A DNA stretch of 64,000 nucleotides, taken from the NCBI RefSeq assembly GCF_014077625.1, contig NZ_JACFXU010000017.1, forward strand, positions 215,284-279,283, given 5' to 3'. The stretch comes from Sediminihaliea albiluteola. GTDB lineage: Bacteria; Pseudomonadota; Gammaproteobacteria; Pseudomonadales; Halieaceae. Below, piece after piece: positions 18,489 to 27,916 of this stretch. Below the pieces are notes generated by a model. The model was not told the DNA's origin. It searched no databases and was given only the letters and a program-made list of their open reading frames with translations. The translations under genes were made by a program, and so were the position numbers. The stretch's first letter is position 1. Each line of letters begins with the position of its first letter.

Positions 18489-20477
18489 GTGGGGCAGCGC
18501 GACAATATAAAACCAAGCTCGGCCGCAGATCAGCCCTCGTTGAATAACGATGATGAGCTGACAGTAACCGATCCTGTGGAGCCTCCCTCAGAAGCTGGTG
18601 TTGACCCAGCTGGCTACAGTGAGAAGGGTGGTGGCGCTACACAAACGGGCTTTGATCACGCCCGGGAGCTGGCAGAGAAGGCTAAGAGTCAAAAAGGTCG
18701 CTTATTAAAACAGCGCTTTGTGCTAGAAGATGTACTGGGTGAGGGCGGCATGGGGCTGGTTTATAAGGCCCGTGACCTGCGCAAAGTCGAAGCGGAGGAC
18801 CGCAACCCTTATATCGCGCTCAAAGTTTTGGGCCAACAGTTTAAAAACCACCCTCAGGCTTTTGTGTCACTTCAGCAGGAGGCGGTAAAGTCCCAAAAGT
18901 TGGCACACCCTAATATTGTCACAGTTCATGATTTTGACCGCGACGACGACACCATTTTTATGACGATGGAGTTGCTCAAGGGAGATGCGCTAGATGCTCT
19001 GCTTAAATTAGAGGCGCCGTTTAGCAAAGAGGTAGCAATGCGCTACTTCAGGGACCTCTGTGCCGGCTTGGAATATGCCCATAAGCGCGACCTGGTTCAC
19101 TCTGACTTTAAGCCAGGTAATATTTTTGTGACCACTGGCGGCACAGTCAAAATACTCGATTTTGGTATTGCTCGAGCTGCAAATAAGAATGCTTTAAGCC
19201 ATGATTTTGATGTGGCCGACTTGGGTGCATTGACCCCTGCCTATGCTACGGTTGAAATGGTCAATCGTGAGGCGCCTAGCTTTAGCGATGATATCTACGC
19301 GCTGGCTTGTGTATTGTACTTGATGCTGACCGGCGAGCACCCCTACCAGCGCAAAAGCGCCTATGATGCGCAGCAGGCAAAGCTTAAGCCGGCCCGCCCA
19401 GAGGGCCTTAATAATCGCGAGTGGCAGGCACTTTCTGCCGCACTTAGCACTGAGAAAAGCAAACGCCCCGCTAGCATTGCGCAATTCCGCGAGAGCATGA
19501 TGCCACCTGCGTCGCGCCGTGGTGCCCTGAAGAGCGTGGCCGCAGTAGTGATACTGGCGCTAGGGGCGGCTGCATGGTTGGGCTATCAGCAGTATGAGGC
19601 ACAGCAAGCTGAGGCCGCGGCGGTCAATGCGCGCCTTAAAGCAGCTGAGGATTGTTTTTTTGTGCAGGATTACAGCTGTACTATAGAAAACACATTAGTG
19701 CTGAAGAATTTGGCGCCGGACAATACTGAGGCGCAAAAGCTATTGCAGTTGGCGCAAAATGCGCAGGCCAAATTAGCACGAGAGACCATGGTTAATTCGC
19801 GCCTGGCTGAGGCCCGTGAGTGTCTGAGCTCGGGGGACTTTAGTTGTGCGCGAGTCAAATTACAGGAAGTGTTGAAGTCGCAGCCCGATCATGCGGAGGC
19901 CAAAGTACTACTTGAGCAGTCTGAACAACGCAGTGCCCAGGCCCGAGTCGGCACTATACTGGCTCGTGCAGAAGACTGCCTCGATAGCGCTAACTTCAGC
20001 TGTGTTCAGCAGGCGCTGACTGATGCCCAAGAGCAGGGCGCTGTGGCTGCTGACCTTTATCCTGTGCAGCGACGCTTAGATAATTTGCTTGCTGAGCGTG
20101 AACAAGCCAGTAAAGAGCAGGGTGCAGCTATCGCTCGCTTGCTCAGTGAAAGCGAGCGCTGCTTGCAGCAAGGCGACCACAACTGCAGCGAGGCTAAACT
20201 CTCAGAAGTGCTGGAATTGGATGCGCTTAATACACGAGCCATTGAGATGAAACAGTCGATAGCGACTGCTCGACAGCAGGCGCAGTTTAACCAGCAGACT
20301 GTGGCGCGGTTTCTACAAGAGGCCGAGCGCTGTTTGGAACGCAAGGATTATAGTTGTACGATTGCTAGATCTGAGTCGGCCTTGGCGATCATTCCTGAGC
20401 ATGGTCCAGCGCAGGCCATGATACGAAAAGCCGAAGCTGCTCAGAATAAGGCTAAAATGAACATCTCCATACAGTAA
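18489..20477 (+). CDS. Membrane serine/threonine protein kinase with periplasmic cysteine-pair repeats
   Basis: 662 aa. GTG start supported by AAGGAG seven bases upstream. The cytoplasmic kinase domain spans about 77-335: glycine loop GEGGMGLVYK, ATP lysine K112 (IALKVLG), catalytic D206 in HSDFKPGN (Ser replaces Arg of HRD) and D224 in DFG. One membrane helix lies near 350-368 (VVILALGAAAWLGY). The remaining 290 residues form five helical, TPR-like repeats of 52-61 residues, each opening with a C-x7-C pair: C389/397, C445/453, C497/505, C558/566, C615/623. In the periplasm these could form disulfides. A secreted protein follows 58 nt downstream, a plausible partner. Ligand unknown. Confidence 0.88.
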   Translation: MGQRDNIKPSSAADQPSLNNDDELTVTDPVEPPSEAGVDPAGYSEKGGGATQTGFDHARELAEKAKSQKGRLLKQRFVLEDVLGEGGMGLVYKARDLRKVEAEDRNPYIALKVLGQQFKNHPQAFVSLQQEAVKSQKLAHPNIVTVHDFDRDDDTIFMTMELLKGDALDALLKLEAPFSKEVAMRYFRDLCAGLEYAHKRDLVHSDFKPGNIFVTTGGTVKILDFGIARAANKNALSHDFDVADLGALTPAYATVEMVNREAPSFSDDIYALACVLYLMLTGEHPYQRKSAYDAQQAKLKPARPEGLNNREWQALSAALSTEKSKRPASIAQFRESMMPPASRRGALKSVAAVVILALGAAAWLGYQQYEAQQAEAAAVNARLKAAEDCFFVQDYSCTIENTLVLKNLAPDNTEAQKLLQLAQNAQAKLARETMVNSRLAEARECLSSGDFSCARVKLQEVLKSQPDHAEAKVLLEQSEQRSAQARVGTILARAEDCLDSANFSCVQQALTDAQEQGAVAADLYPVQRRLDNLLAEREQASKEQGAAIARLLSESERCLQQGDHNCSEAKLSEVLELDALNTRAIEMKQSIATARQQAQFNQQTVARFLQEAERCLERKDYSCTIARSESALAIIPEHGPAQAMIRKAEAAQNKAKMNISIQ

Positions 20478-20506
20478 GTGTAGCGATGCGTTTTAGTAGC
20501 TAATTA

Positions 20507-20522
20507 GGTGGCAGTTGCCACC
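20507..20522. other. Small perfect hairpin between kinase and secreted-protein genes
   Basis: GGTGGCA GT TGCCACC forms a 7-bp stem just upstream of the ribosome site (AGGAG, 20526-20530) of the next gene. It could attenuate or modulate downstream translation. No T-run follows. Confidence 0.35.
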
Positions 20523-20535
20523 ATAGGAGTAACCT

Positions 20536-21204
20536 GTGAAAAAGATGATCCCTCTGGCGCTGCTTAGTTTCAGTTTGGCGAGTGCTAGTCACGCGAGTTT
20601 TTTTGACAGCCTGCTCAATGCTGCAAAAGATACCGCCAAGCGAACCTCAGAAGCGCTGATAATTGAAAAAACCAATCAGCTAGTCAGTGAGCTGATTCGC
20701 GATATGTTTATCGGCTATACCTCAGTTCGGACCAAGAGCAATGAAGAGGTGACTGAGGAGTACTCCAAGGAAAACGGGTCTGTGCCGGAGAGTACGAAAG
20801 TATTTGCTTATCGTACACAGATTTATCCTAGCGCAGCGGTCAGCCCTGGCACTGAAGTTAAGGTCAAATCCTACATTGAGGTAGTGCAAGGGCGCACTAG
20901 CACAATGGCCGTGGTGGAAGAGCGTTTGACCATCTGGGATAACGAAGACAACAGCATTGCCCTGAAAAGCATGACCAAGGAAGCGGGAGAGAAAGGCGGT
21001 GGTTTCGTCGGTGAGTTTTCTTTTACCTTGCCAGAAGGTTTGCCGCAGGGTGTCTATCCAATCAGTTCAGACCTCATGCTCAATGGTGAGCTCGTGGGTG
21101 ATCAGAAGCACCAGCTACAGCTGGTGATCTGGCAAGACGGTGAGCACAGCATGCGCTGGCAGTTGTCAGCGCTACCGGGCTTAGTGCAAACAGAGCTGAA
21201 GTAG
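20536..21204 (+). CDS. Secreted protein of unknown function downstream of the kinase
   Basis: 222 aa. Cleavable signal peptide: MKKMIPLALLSFSLASASHA, cut probably after SHA. The mature part begins with an amphipathic helical stretch (SFFDSLLNAAKDTAKRTSEAL) and continues as beta-rich sequence (EVKVKSYIEVVQG, GFVGEFSFTLPEGLPQGVYPISSDLMLNGE) resembling an immunoglobulin-like strand pattern. AGGAG lies before the ATG. Same orientation as the kinase and 58 nt behind it, so the kinase's periplasmic repeats may sense or bind it. No family recognised. Confidence 0.75.
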   Translation: MKKMIPLALLSFSLASASHASFFDSLLNAAKDTAKRTSEALIIEKTNQLVSELIRDMFIGYTSVRTKSNEEVTEEYSKENGSVPESTKVFAYRTQIYPSAAVSPGTEVKVKSYIEVVQGRTSTMAVVEERLTIWDNEDNSIALKSMTKEAGEKGGGFVGEFSFTLPEGLPQGVYPISSDLMLNGELVGDQKHQLQLVIWQDGEHSMRWQLSALPGLVQTELK

Positions 21205-21209
21205 GCAGT

Positions 21210-22103
21210 TTAGGTCTTTTGCCGGGCCCTTTTATGGCGGCCAGGGTCAAGGATTTGCAGGGTGAAGAGTGTGCCGGTGAGAATGATTGCGCAGCCCACT
21301 GCCATGTGGCTGCTGATCTTTTCATCGAGCAGCAAGGCGCCCCATAACATAGCAAATACTGGCACCAGCAAGGTGACTGAAACCGTGCGCGTGGGCCCGA
21401 CATTGATAATTAAGCGATAAAATAAAATATAGGCAAAAGCCGTACACAGCGAGCCTAGCAGAGCCACATAGAGCCAGGATATGGCTGAGATCGGCCCCTC
21501 AGGCCAGTGGTAATAGGTCAATGGCAGCATTGCTAGCGCTGCAAACAGCTGGCTTAAGGTGGCCATGACCACTGGGTGGACGCCAGTTAAATAGCGTTTG
21601 GTATAGTTGGCAGATAGGCCATAACTGAAAGTGGCCCCTGTGCAGGCAATGATCGCCAAAGTGGGGCCTTCCAAGTTCAGCTGCCCGCGGCCTTGCACTA
21701 ACACTAATACTCCCAAGAACCCCACGATTACCCCAAAAACTTGCCAGCGTGTTAGCCAGTCGCGCAACCAAATAGCCGCAATTAACGCGCTCCACATGGG
21801 TACGCTGGAGTTGAGTAAGGAGGTGTAGCCAGCGCTGACATGCAGGGTGGCGAAAGCCAGCAATGTGAAGGGCAGGGCGGAATTGGTGATGCCAACTACC
21901 AGCAAGTGCGGCACTGTGTGCCAGGCCAAGTGACTGCGGTAGCGGTACAACAACAGTGGTAGTAAACACAGCGCCGCGATTGCTACGCGCAACTGAATTA
22001 AGGCGATGGGCCCAAACTCAGGTGCCGCGACACGCATAAAAAGGAAAGATGCGCCCCAAATTGTGGCGAGAAAGGTGATGGTGGCAATGTCGCGTGCTTC
22101 CAC
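21210..22103 (-). CDS. DMT-superfamily transporter (EamA family)
   Basis: 297 aa, about ten membrane helices in two homologous EamA halves. The first opens with TITFLATIWGASFLFMRVA and the second, from about residue 150, with ATFSYGLSANYTKRYL. These inner-membrane proteins export amino acids or other metabolites. The GTG start directly follows the thermonuclease stop with three intervening bases, so the two are co-transcribed although functionally unconnected. Substrate unknown. Confidence 0.88.
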   Translation of the reverse strand: MEARDIATITFLATIWGASFLFMRVAAPEFGPIALIQLRVAIAALCLLPLLLYRYRSHLAWHTVPHLLVVGITNSALPFTLLAFATLHVSAGYTSLLNSSVPMWSALIAAIWLRDWLTRWQVFGVIVGFLGVLVLVQGRGQLNLEGPTLAIIACTGATFSYGLSANYTKRYLTGVHPVVMATLSQLFAALAMLPLTYYHWPEGPISAISWLYVALLGSLCTAFAYILFYRLIINVGPTRTVSVTLLVPVFAMLWGALLLDEKISSHMAVGCAIILTGTLFTLQILDPGRHKRARQKT

Positions 22104-22106
22104 TCC

Positions 22107-22796
22107 TTAGCGGCCGCGGTTGCGGCGGCGCCAGTCCCAAGGCGGCACCGGATCATCGTCAGCCCACAAGCCACGTTTGGCGGCGCGGGCTTCGCCTTCA
22201 GCAATTTCAAGGCGCCGCTCATGGGGGGCGTGGTAGCGGTACCACCAAGCGTAGCCTTCCTCTACTAAAGCGCGATTGACGTTCACACCATCTGCGTAGA
22301 CTGTGCCGACTTGGCGGCCGTAGTTATCAGTTTCAACGACTACCACGCCCACCTCTTCGCGATATACCCGGCGAGACAGAGCTGCTTTGGCTGCTTTGCC
22401 ATAGGCCTGTTGCAACTCTGGCGTGTCGATACCGTAAAACCGGATTTTGTGTTGCTTGCCACTCTTGTCTAGTAGCGACAGAGTGTCGCCATCGGATACT
22501 CGCACCACTTTGCCGTAGAGGTCGAAGTCTGGAAGGGGCTGACCTTCCCGCACCGCCCCTTGCTCTTCCAAAACGTCTTTGGCTCGATGCCAACCTGCCT
22601 CAGGTCGACTGACATACTGCTGTGCCCGATCAAGTAAATCCTTCGGCCAGGTGACTTGTCCCGTGCTCTGCCATTGAAATGCGCTGAAGGCTACAGCTAG
22701 TATCAGCAGGTTGCGCAGCCCGCGGGAGATTGAGCGATAGCGCGAGCTATGGGCCTTGCGGCTGTGCTGGCCGCGCAGGAATGGGGGCAGTTTCAT
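22107..22796 (-). CDS. Thermonuclease-family (SNase-like) nuclease, membrane anchored or secreted
   Basis: 229 aa. A hydrophobic segment near residues 28-45 (NLLILAVAFSAFQW) follows a basic N-terminus, so it is an anchor or signal. The SNase domain, about 85-215, has the catalytic pattern VSDGDTLSLL, IRFYGIDTPE and DNYGRQVGTVY, matching the Asp, Arg, Asp/Glu and Arg of staphylococcal nuclease. Expected to degrade DNA or RNA with Ca2+ outside the cytoplasm. First gene of a two-gene unit with the DMT transporter. Confidence 0.88.
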   Translation of the reverse strand: MKLPPFLRGQHSRKAHSSRYRSISRGLRNLLILAVAFSAFQWQSTGQVTWPKDLLDRAQQYVSRPEAGWHRAKDVLEEQGAVREGQPLPDFDLYGKVVRVSDGDTLSLLDKSGKQHKIRFYGIDTPELQQAYGKAAKAALSRRVYREEVGVVVVETDNYGRQVGTVYADGVNVNRALVEEGYAWWYRYHAPHERRLEIAEGEARAAKRGLWADDDPVPPWDWRRRNRGR

Positions 22797-22853
22797 AGAC
22801 TTCCGGATTCAGCGTATTGTTGAGGCAGCGACTTTAGGCTAGCCAGCCGCAGG

Positions 22854-23858
22854 CTAAATAGTAATGCAAATCTTGCCAAAGTGCTGCTGTGATTCTTGAT
22901 GGCGGAAAGCTGCAGCTAGCTCCTCTAGCGGGAAGTGGCTGTCGATCACTGGTTGCAACTGATTGGCTTCAATGGCGCTGACCATATCTTGCTGATGCAT
23001 TTGGCTGCCAACTGTAATGCCGCTGATGCGGGCATTTTTTTGGAATAGCTCTGCTGTGGGGACTTCACCGGAGATGCCGGTCAATACGCCGATCATGCTG
23101 ATACAGCCACTGTAGGCCACGGCCCGGACCGATTGCGCGACAGTAGCAGATCCGCCAACTTCAACGACTAAGTCGGCACCGTGGCCAGCGGTGAGCTCCA
23201 GCACGCGATTACCCCATTCGGGCGTCTCGCGATAATTGATCAGATGTTCCGCGCCCAGAGACTCCAGTCGGGCTAACTTATCATTGGATGAGGAGGTGGC
23301 GATCACTCGGCAGCCCATCATGCGAGCAAACTGTAGCGCGAAGAGGGACACGCCACCGCTGCCTTGGATAAGCACCCAGTCCCCGGGGCGCAGGTGAGTT
23401 TCTACCATCAGAGCCCGCCAGGCAGTGAGCGCAGCGCAGGGTAGCGTTGCAGCGGCATCAAAGTCGAGATGACTGGGCATGCGTCCAAAACAGGATACAG
23501 GCATCGTCACTGATTGCGCAGCGAAGCCGTCTACGTTATCCCCGGGCACTCCTGCCATAACTGCTTGAGTGGCGCTCCCCGCGAGCCAGTGAGGAAAAAA
23601 GTGGCTGATAACTTTATCGCCCGGCTGGAAAGCAGTTACACCCTCACCTACGGCGCGGACAACGCCTGCGCCATCGGACATTGGTATGCGACCATCCGCG
23701 GCGGGAATGAGGCCTACTACTACTGCATAGTCGTGAAAGTTCAGCGAGCTGGCTTTGATATCTACTTGTACTTCGCCGGCAAGGGGTGCTCTGGCTTCAA
23801 TAGTGGTGAGCTGTAATTGGTCTAGACCGCCGGGGGCTTTGAGGCGCATGGCTTGCAT
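22854..23858 (-). CDS. Zinc-type alcohol dehydrogenase-family (MDR) oxidoreductase
   Basis: 334 aa, start ATG with GGAGAG upstream. The N-terminal GroES-like domain (MSDGAGVVRAVGEGVTAFQPGDKV) is followed by a Rossmann domain with GSGGVSLFALQFARMMG near residues 168-184. There is no structural-zinc cysteine cluster, placing it with NAD(P)H quinone-reductase or alcohol-dehydrogenase-like MDR proteins that act on aldehydes, alcohols or enones. Divergent from an acyl-CoA synthetase. Substrate unknown. Confidence 0.88.
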   Translation of the reverse strand: MQAMRLKAPGGLDQLQLTTIEARAPLAGEVQVDIKASSLNFHDYAVVVGLIPAADGRIPMSDGAGVVRAVGEGVTAFQPGDKVISHFFPHWLAGSATQAVMAGVPGDNVDGFAAQSVTMPVSCFGRMPSHLDFDAAATLPCAALTAWRALMVETHLRPGDWVLIQGSGGVSLFALQFARMMGCRVIATSSSNDKLARLESLGAEHLINYRETPEWGNRVLELTAGHGADLVVEVGGSATVAQSVRAVAYSGCISMIGVLTGISGEVPTAELFQKNARISGITVGSQMHQQDMVSAIEANQLQPVIDSHFPLEELAAAFRHQESQQHFGKICITI

Positions 23859-23946
23859 TGCTTCTCTCCATTTGGGTTTGAGTCGTTAGCACCTTCTCAG
23901 TCTGCTCTATGCTAACCTGCGGCGCAAACAGCAGTGGGGGACCTTA

Positions 23947-25497
23947 ATGGAAAGATCAGAGGGTGGGGCGGCTGGACGACCCCACACATTGCAGCAAATC
24001 ATTAGTGAGCAGGCGCGCAAACAAGCCTCAGCGACCGCCCTCTGGTGGCAAGGTGAGGGAATCTCTTATGCAGCGCTTGAGCAGCGCGTGAGTACTGCTG
24101 CCGGCCGTTTAGCAGCTGGGGGAGCACTGGGTGACCGGGTGGCAGTATTGGCTTGGAATTGCCCGGAATTTATTGAGCTGATCTATGCAGTGCCGGCCAG
24201 TGGTCGGATCTTAGTACCTTTGAACGCCCGGCTGGCACCGGCGGAATGGTCCTATCAGCTGCGTGCGGCGGGGGTGAGCACGCTTATTGGAGATGCTCAA
24301 TTACTTGAGCTTTTACAGCAACACGGTGACTTGCCGTCAGAACTTGAGTGCATCGCCTTGGGTGAGCCCTACGCAGCTTGGCTGCAGAGCGGGCCGAGTG
24401 CTGCTTTGCCTCAAAGTAATACAGATGATCCGGTGTGGATTCTTTATACCTCAGGCTCTACGGGGCGACCTAAAGGAGCCGTGCTAACTCACCGTTCATT
24501 TTTAGCTGGCTTGGAATCGGCGGCTCTGGGGCGGCCAGTACTGGCCAGCGACCGTTATTTTTATCCTTTCCCGCTGTTTCACGTGGCGGCACATAATGTG
24601 CTGCTACAGCACCTGTACGGTGCGGCAGTAGTGCTCGCGGAGCGTTTCGATGCGGCTGAAACCCTCGCCGCTTGTCGCGAACTCGGGGTGACTACGATGT
24701 CCTTGGCGCCAACGATGATAGCTATGTTGCTGGATCATCCAGACTTTGCAGCGAAAGATTTGGCCACAGTGCGGACCATTGGTTACGGCGCCTCGGCGAT
24801 GCCTGAAACACTACTGCAGCGCTTGTTAAGTGAAACAACTGTCGGTTTGTGTCAGAGCTACGGTATGACAGAACTCTCGGGCAGCATTGCTTTTCTAACA
24901 CCTGAAGACCATGCTCTAGCAGCCACTGAGCGACCGGAGCTGCTAAAGTCTGTGGGCCGTCCACTGACTACGGCGACGCTGCGCTTGGTCGATGATGCAG
25001 GACAGGATTGTCCTCAGGGCGATAGCGGTGAAATCGTCGTGCGGGCCGCGCAGTGTATGCTCGAATACTGGCAGCAGCCCAAGGAAAGTGCGGAGGCCTT
25101 GCGCGATGGTTGGTTGCACACCGGCGATGTGGGCCGTTTCGACGATGAGGGTTATCTCTACCTAGTCGATCGCAAGAAGGACATGATCATCAGTGGCGGT
25201 GAAAATATTGCCTCGCGGGAAGTGGAAGAGGTGTTGCGGAAACACCCTGCGCTGCGCGATTGTGCCGTGGTCGGCGTGCCCGATGCGCGTTGGGGTGAGG
25301 CTGTTGCAGCCTTTGTGGTAATGAGTGAGCAGATAGATGATGCCGCACTAGAGGCCCATTGTCGGCAATGGTTGGCAGCTTATAAAACACCTAAATACTG
25401 GCAGCGTCTTAGCGAGCTACCATTAAATGCTAGTGCTAAAGTTGATAAACCGCAGTTGCGACAGCGCATGCAAAACTATTTATTGAAGGAGGGATAG
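23947..25497 (+). CDS. Acyl-CoA synthetase (class I adenylate-forming)
   Basis: 516 aa. It activates a carboxylic acid with ATP and joins it to CoA. The AMP-binding P-loop is YTSGSTGRPKGAVLTH, about residues 164-179. The mid-domain motif is QSYGMTE, and the hinge region contains GWLHTGDVGRFDDEGYLYLVDRKKD, followed by GGENIASREVEE. The C-terminal catalytic lysine is in ASAKVDKPQLR. The length fits medium- or long-chain or aromatic acid ligases. A yghU-like gene follows 6 nt later, so they may be co-transcribed. Substrate not determinable. Confidence 0.9.
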   Translation: MERSEGGAAGRPHTLQQIISEQARKQASATALWWQGEGISYAALEQRVSTAAGRLAAGGALGDRVAVLAWNCPEFIELIYAVPASGRILVPLNARLAPAEWSYQLRAAGVSTLIGDAQLLELLQQHGDLPSELECIALGEPYAAWLQSGPSAALPQSNTDDPVWILYTSGSTGRPKGAVLTHRSFLAGLESAALGRPVLASDRYFYPFPLFHVAAHNVLLQHLYGAAVVLAERFDAAETLAACRELGVTTMSLAPTMIAMLLDHPDFAAKDLATVRTIGYGASAMPETLLQRLLSETTVGLCQSYGMTELSGSIAFLTPEDHALAATERPELLKSVGRPLTTATLRLVDDAGQDCPQGDSGEIVVRAAQCMLEYWQQPKESAEALRDGWLHTGDVGRFDDEGYLYLVDRKKDMIISGGENIASREVEEVLRKHPALRDCAVVGVPDARWGEAVAAFVVMSEQIDDAALEAHCRQWLAAYKTPKYWQRLSELPLNASAKVDKPQLRQRMQNYLLKEG

Positions 25498-25503
25498 TGA
25501 TCT

Positions 25504-26346
25504 ATGTCTGACTCTAATTATGTGCCGCCCCGTGTCTGGCGCTGGGACGCTCAGGACGGTGGCCGCTTCACTAATATCAATCGCCCGATTGCTGGGCCAA
25601 CACATGACAAAGAGTTGCCGGTGGGCAAGCACCCACTTCAACTGTATTCATTAGCGACACCCAATGGCATAAAAGTGACCATCATGCTGGAGGAGTTGTT
25701 GGCCCTGGGTAAAAAGGATGCGGAGTACGACGCCTATCTGATCAATATTTCCGAAGGCGATCAGTTCGGCAGCGGCTTTGTGGCAGTGAACCCTAACTCA
25801 AAGATACCGGCCCTAGTGGATCGCAGCACAGCCACGCCGACCAGGGTGTTTGAGTCGGGCGCTATCCTGATGTATCTGGCGGAAAAGTTTGGCGCCTTTT
25901 TGCCCACAGAGCCAGCTGAACGAGCGGAGTGTTTGTCCTGGTTATTTTGGCAAATGGGTAGCACCCCTTTCTTGGGCGGTGGTTTTGGCCATTTTTACGC
26001 CTATGCGCCGGAAAAACTTGAGTACCCAATTAACCGCTACACCATGGAAGTGAAGCGTCAGCTTGACGTATTAGATCGCAACTTGGCTGAGCGCCAATTC
26101 CTCAGCGGTGATAACTACACTATCGCCGATATGGCCACTTACCCCTGGTATGGCGTATTGGTTACCGGTGATATCTACGATGCTCAGGAATTTCTTGATG
26201 TAGGTATTTATAAAAACGTGCAGCGCTGGGCTGAAGAAATTGAAACGCGGCCTGCGGTGCAGCGAGGGCGGCGTGTCAATCGAGTCTGGGGTGCCGAAGA
26301 GGAGCGAGTACCGGAGCGTCACGACGCCAGTGATCTGGACCTCTAA
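25504..26346 (+). CDS. yghU: Glutathione-dependent disulfide-bond oxidoreductase (YghU-like GST)
   Basis: 280 aa. It follows the YghU pattern almost block for block: PPRVWRWDAQDGGRF, INRPIAGPTHDKELPVGKHP, SLATPNGIKVTIMLEELLAL, VNPNSKIPALVD, GGGFGHFYAYAPEKLEY, TIADMATYPW and ERHDASD at the C-terminus. YghU is a Nu-class glutathione transferase that reduces disulfides in the cytoplasm, using two glutathiones and no catalytic cysteine. Tail-to-head behind the acyl-CoA synthetase. Confidence 0.93.
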   Translation: MSDSNYVPPRVWRWDAQDGGRFTNINRPIAGPTHDKELPVGKHPLQLYSLATPNGIKVTIMLEELLALGKKDAEYDAYLINISEGDQFGSGFVAVNPNSKIPALVDRSTATPTRVFESGAILMYLAEKFGAFLPTEPAERAECLSWLFWQMGSTPFLGGGFGHFYAYAPEKLEYPINRYTMEVKRQLDVLDRNLAERQFLSGDNYTIADMATYPWYGVLVTGDIYDAQEFLDVGIYKNVQRWAEEIETRPAVQRGRRVNRVWGAEEERVPERHDASDLDL

Positions 26347-26498
26347 GAACCATCTAGGGTAGTGCCAAAGTAGCAGTGAATGCGCAGTAGTTGTGCAGAA
26401 CTAGGCGACAATGTGCCAAAGGCAGCTAGGCCGCGGCATGTTATGATCGCGCCTCATGCACGCTGCTGCGCTTTTATTACTGGATCCTCTAAATAACT

Positions 26499-27893
26499 AT
26501 GTCTTCAAAGCCCTCCTCCAAGTTATCTTTTACCAAGCTCCCACTATCGCCAGCCATGCTGGATAACCTGGATTCCCTCGGCTACCGGGAGATGACTGCG
26601 ATTCAGGCAGCATCTTTGCCATTGGCATTAAGTGGGCAGGACCTGATAGCGCAAGCAGAAACTGGCAGTGGTAAAACAGCCGCCTTTGCATTGCCTCTAC
26701 TGAGTCATTTGAACCCGCGTGACTTTGGTACCCAGGCTTTAGTGCTATGCCCGACGCGAGAGCTAGCGACACAGGTGGCGCAAGAGATCAGGCGATTAGC
26801 CCGCCACCAGCAGAACATTAAGGTGGTAACGCTCTGTGGCGGTCAGCCAATCGGCCCGCAGATTGGTTCCTTAGAGCACGGTGCACATGTAGTGGTGGGG
26901 ACGCCAGGGCGCATTACAGACCATCTGCGCAAGCAAACACTGTCCTTAGAGCGGGTCGCCATGCTGGTCTTGGATGAGGCCGATCGGATGCTGGAAATGG
27001 GCTTTGAGGAAGACCTGTCGAGAATTGTCGACCGCATACCACAAAGCCGGCAGACACTGTTGTTTTCTGCTACCTACCCGCAGGATATAGAGCGCTTAAG
27101 CGCGCGCTTTCAGCGTCAAGCTAAGCGCGTAGCTGTTAGCTCACAGTTGACGCTAGACAACATTGAAGAGCGCTTCTTTATCTGCTCGCAGTCAAAGCGT
27201 GTCGAGGGGCTGGCCAAGCTATTACAGCACTTTAGGCCGAGCTCAGCTGTTATTTTCTGTAATACTAAGCAATTGGTGAGAGAGGTGGAAAGCTTCTTGC
27301 AGGCCGAGGGTCTGGCAGCACTTGCCCTGCATGGAGATATGGAGCAGCGGGATCGTGATCAGGTGTTAATTCAGTTTAAACAGCAAAGCTGTTCATTGCT
27401 CGTCGCTAGTGACGTAGCGGCACGAGGCCTTGATATCGATGACCTACCCGCAGTGATTAACTTTGAACTGCCGCGTGATCCAGACACTTATGTGCACCGT
27501 ATTGGTCGTACTGGGCGGGCCGGAAAAGAAGGTCTTGCGCTAAACCTATTCGCTGATAATGAGCGCTATAAACTCGATCGTTTGGCTGAAGCATTGGGCC
27601 GAGAGCTGAGCTTTGAAAGTTTGGAAGAGCTATCTGGGGCGGCTGAGTCACCTGCGCCAGCGCCTTTCGTAACGCTTTGTATTGCCGGTGGCAAAAAACA
27701 AAAAGTGCGTGCCGGGGACATTCTTGGGGCGCTGACTGGTGAGGCAGGCATTCCCGCTGCCGCAGTGGGCAAGATCTCAATCACTGACTTTCAGTCTTAC
27801 GTGGCCATTGCGCGGGAGCAGGCTGACGCCGCGCTGGGTCGCTTGCTCAATGGCAGGATTAAGGGCCGTAAATTTAAGGTTAGGCGCCTTTAA
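26499..27893 (+). CDS. dbpA: ATP-dependent RNA helicase DbpA
   Basis: 464 aa DEAD-box helicase. Motifs in order are GYREMTAIQAASLP (Q motif), AETGSGKT, PTRELATQV, DEAD ([11 protein letters not shown]), SAT, and HRIGRTGRAG. The C-terminal domain, from about residue 390 (TLCIAGGKKQKVRAGDILGAL, then GKISITDFQSYVAI), is the DbpA RNA-binding domain that targets hairpin 92 of 23S rRNA. It therefore acts in 50S ribosome assembly. Monocistronic; convergent with the membrane protein gene 23 bp away. Confidence 0.94.
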   Translation: MSSKPSSKLSFTKLPLSPAMLDNLDSLGYREMTAIQAASLPLALSGQDLIAQAETGSGKTAAFALPLLSHLNPRDFGTQALVLCPTRELATQVAQEIRRLARHQQNIKVVTLCGGQPIGPQIGSLEHGAHVVVGTPGRITDHLRKQTLSLERVAMLVLDEADRMLEMGFEEDLSRIVDRIPQSRQTLLFSATYPQDIERLSARFQRQAKRVAVSSQLTLDNIEERFFICSQSKRVEGLAKLLQHFRPSSAVIFCNTKQLVREVESFLQAEGLAALALHGDMEQRDRDQVLIQFKQQSCSLLVASDVAARGLDIDDLPAVINFELPRDPDTYVHRIGRTGRAGKEGLALNLFADNERYKLDRLAEALGRELSFESLEELSGAAESPAPAPFVTLCIAGGKKQKVRAGDILGALTGEAGIPAAAVGKISITDFQSYVAIAREQADAALGRLLNGRIKGRKFKVRRL

Positions 27894-27916
27894 TCGCCGA
27901 TCTACCCGGTACTAAC

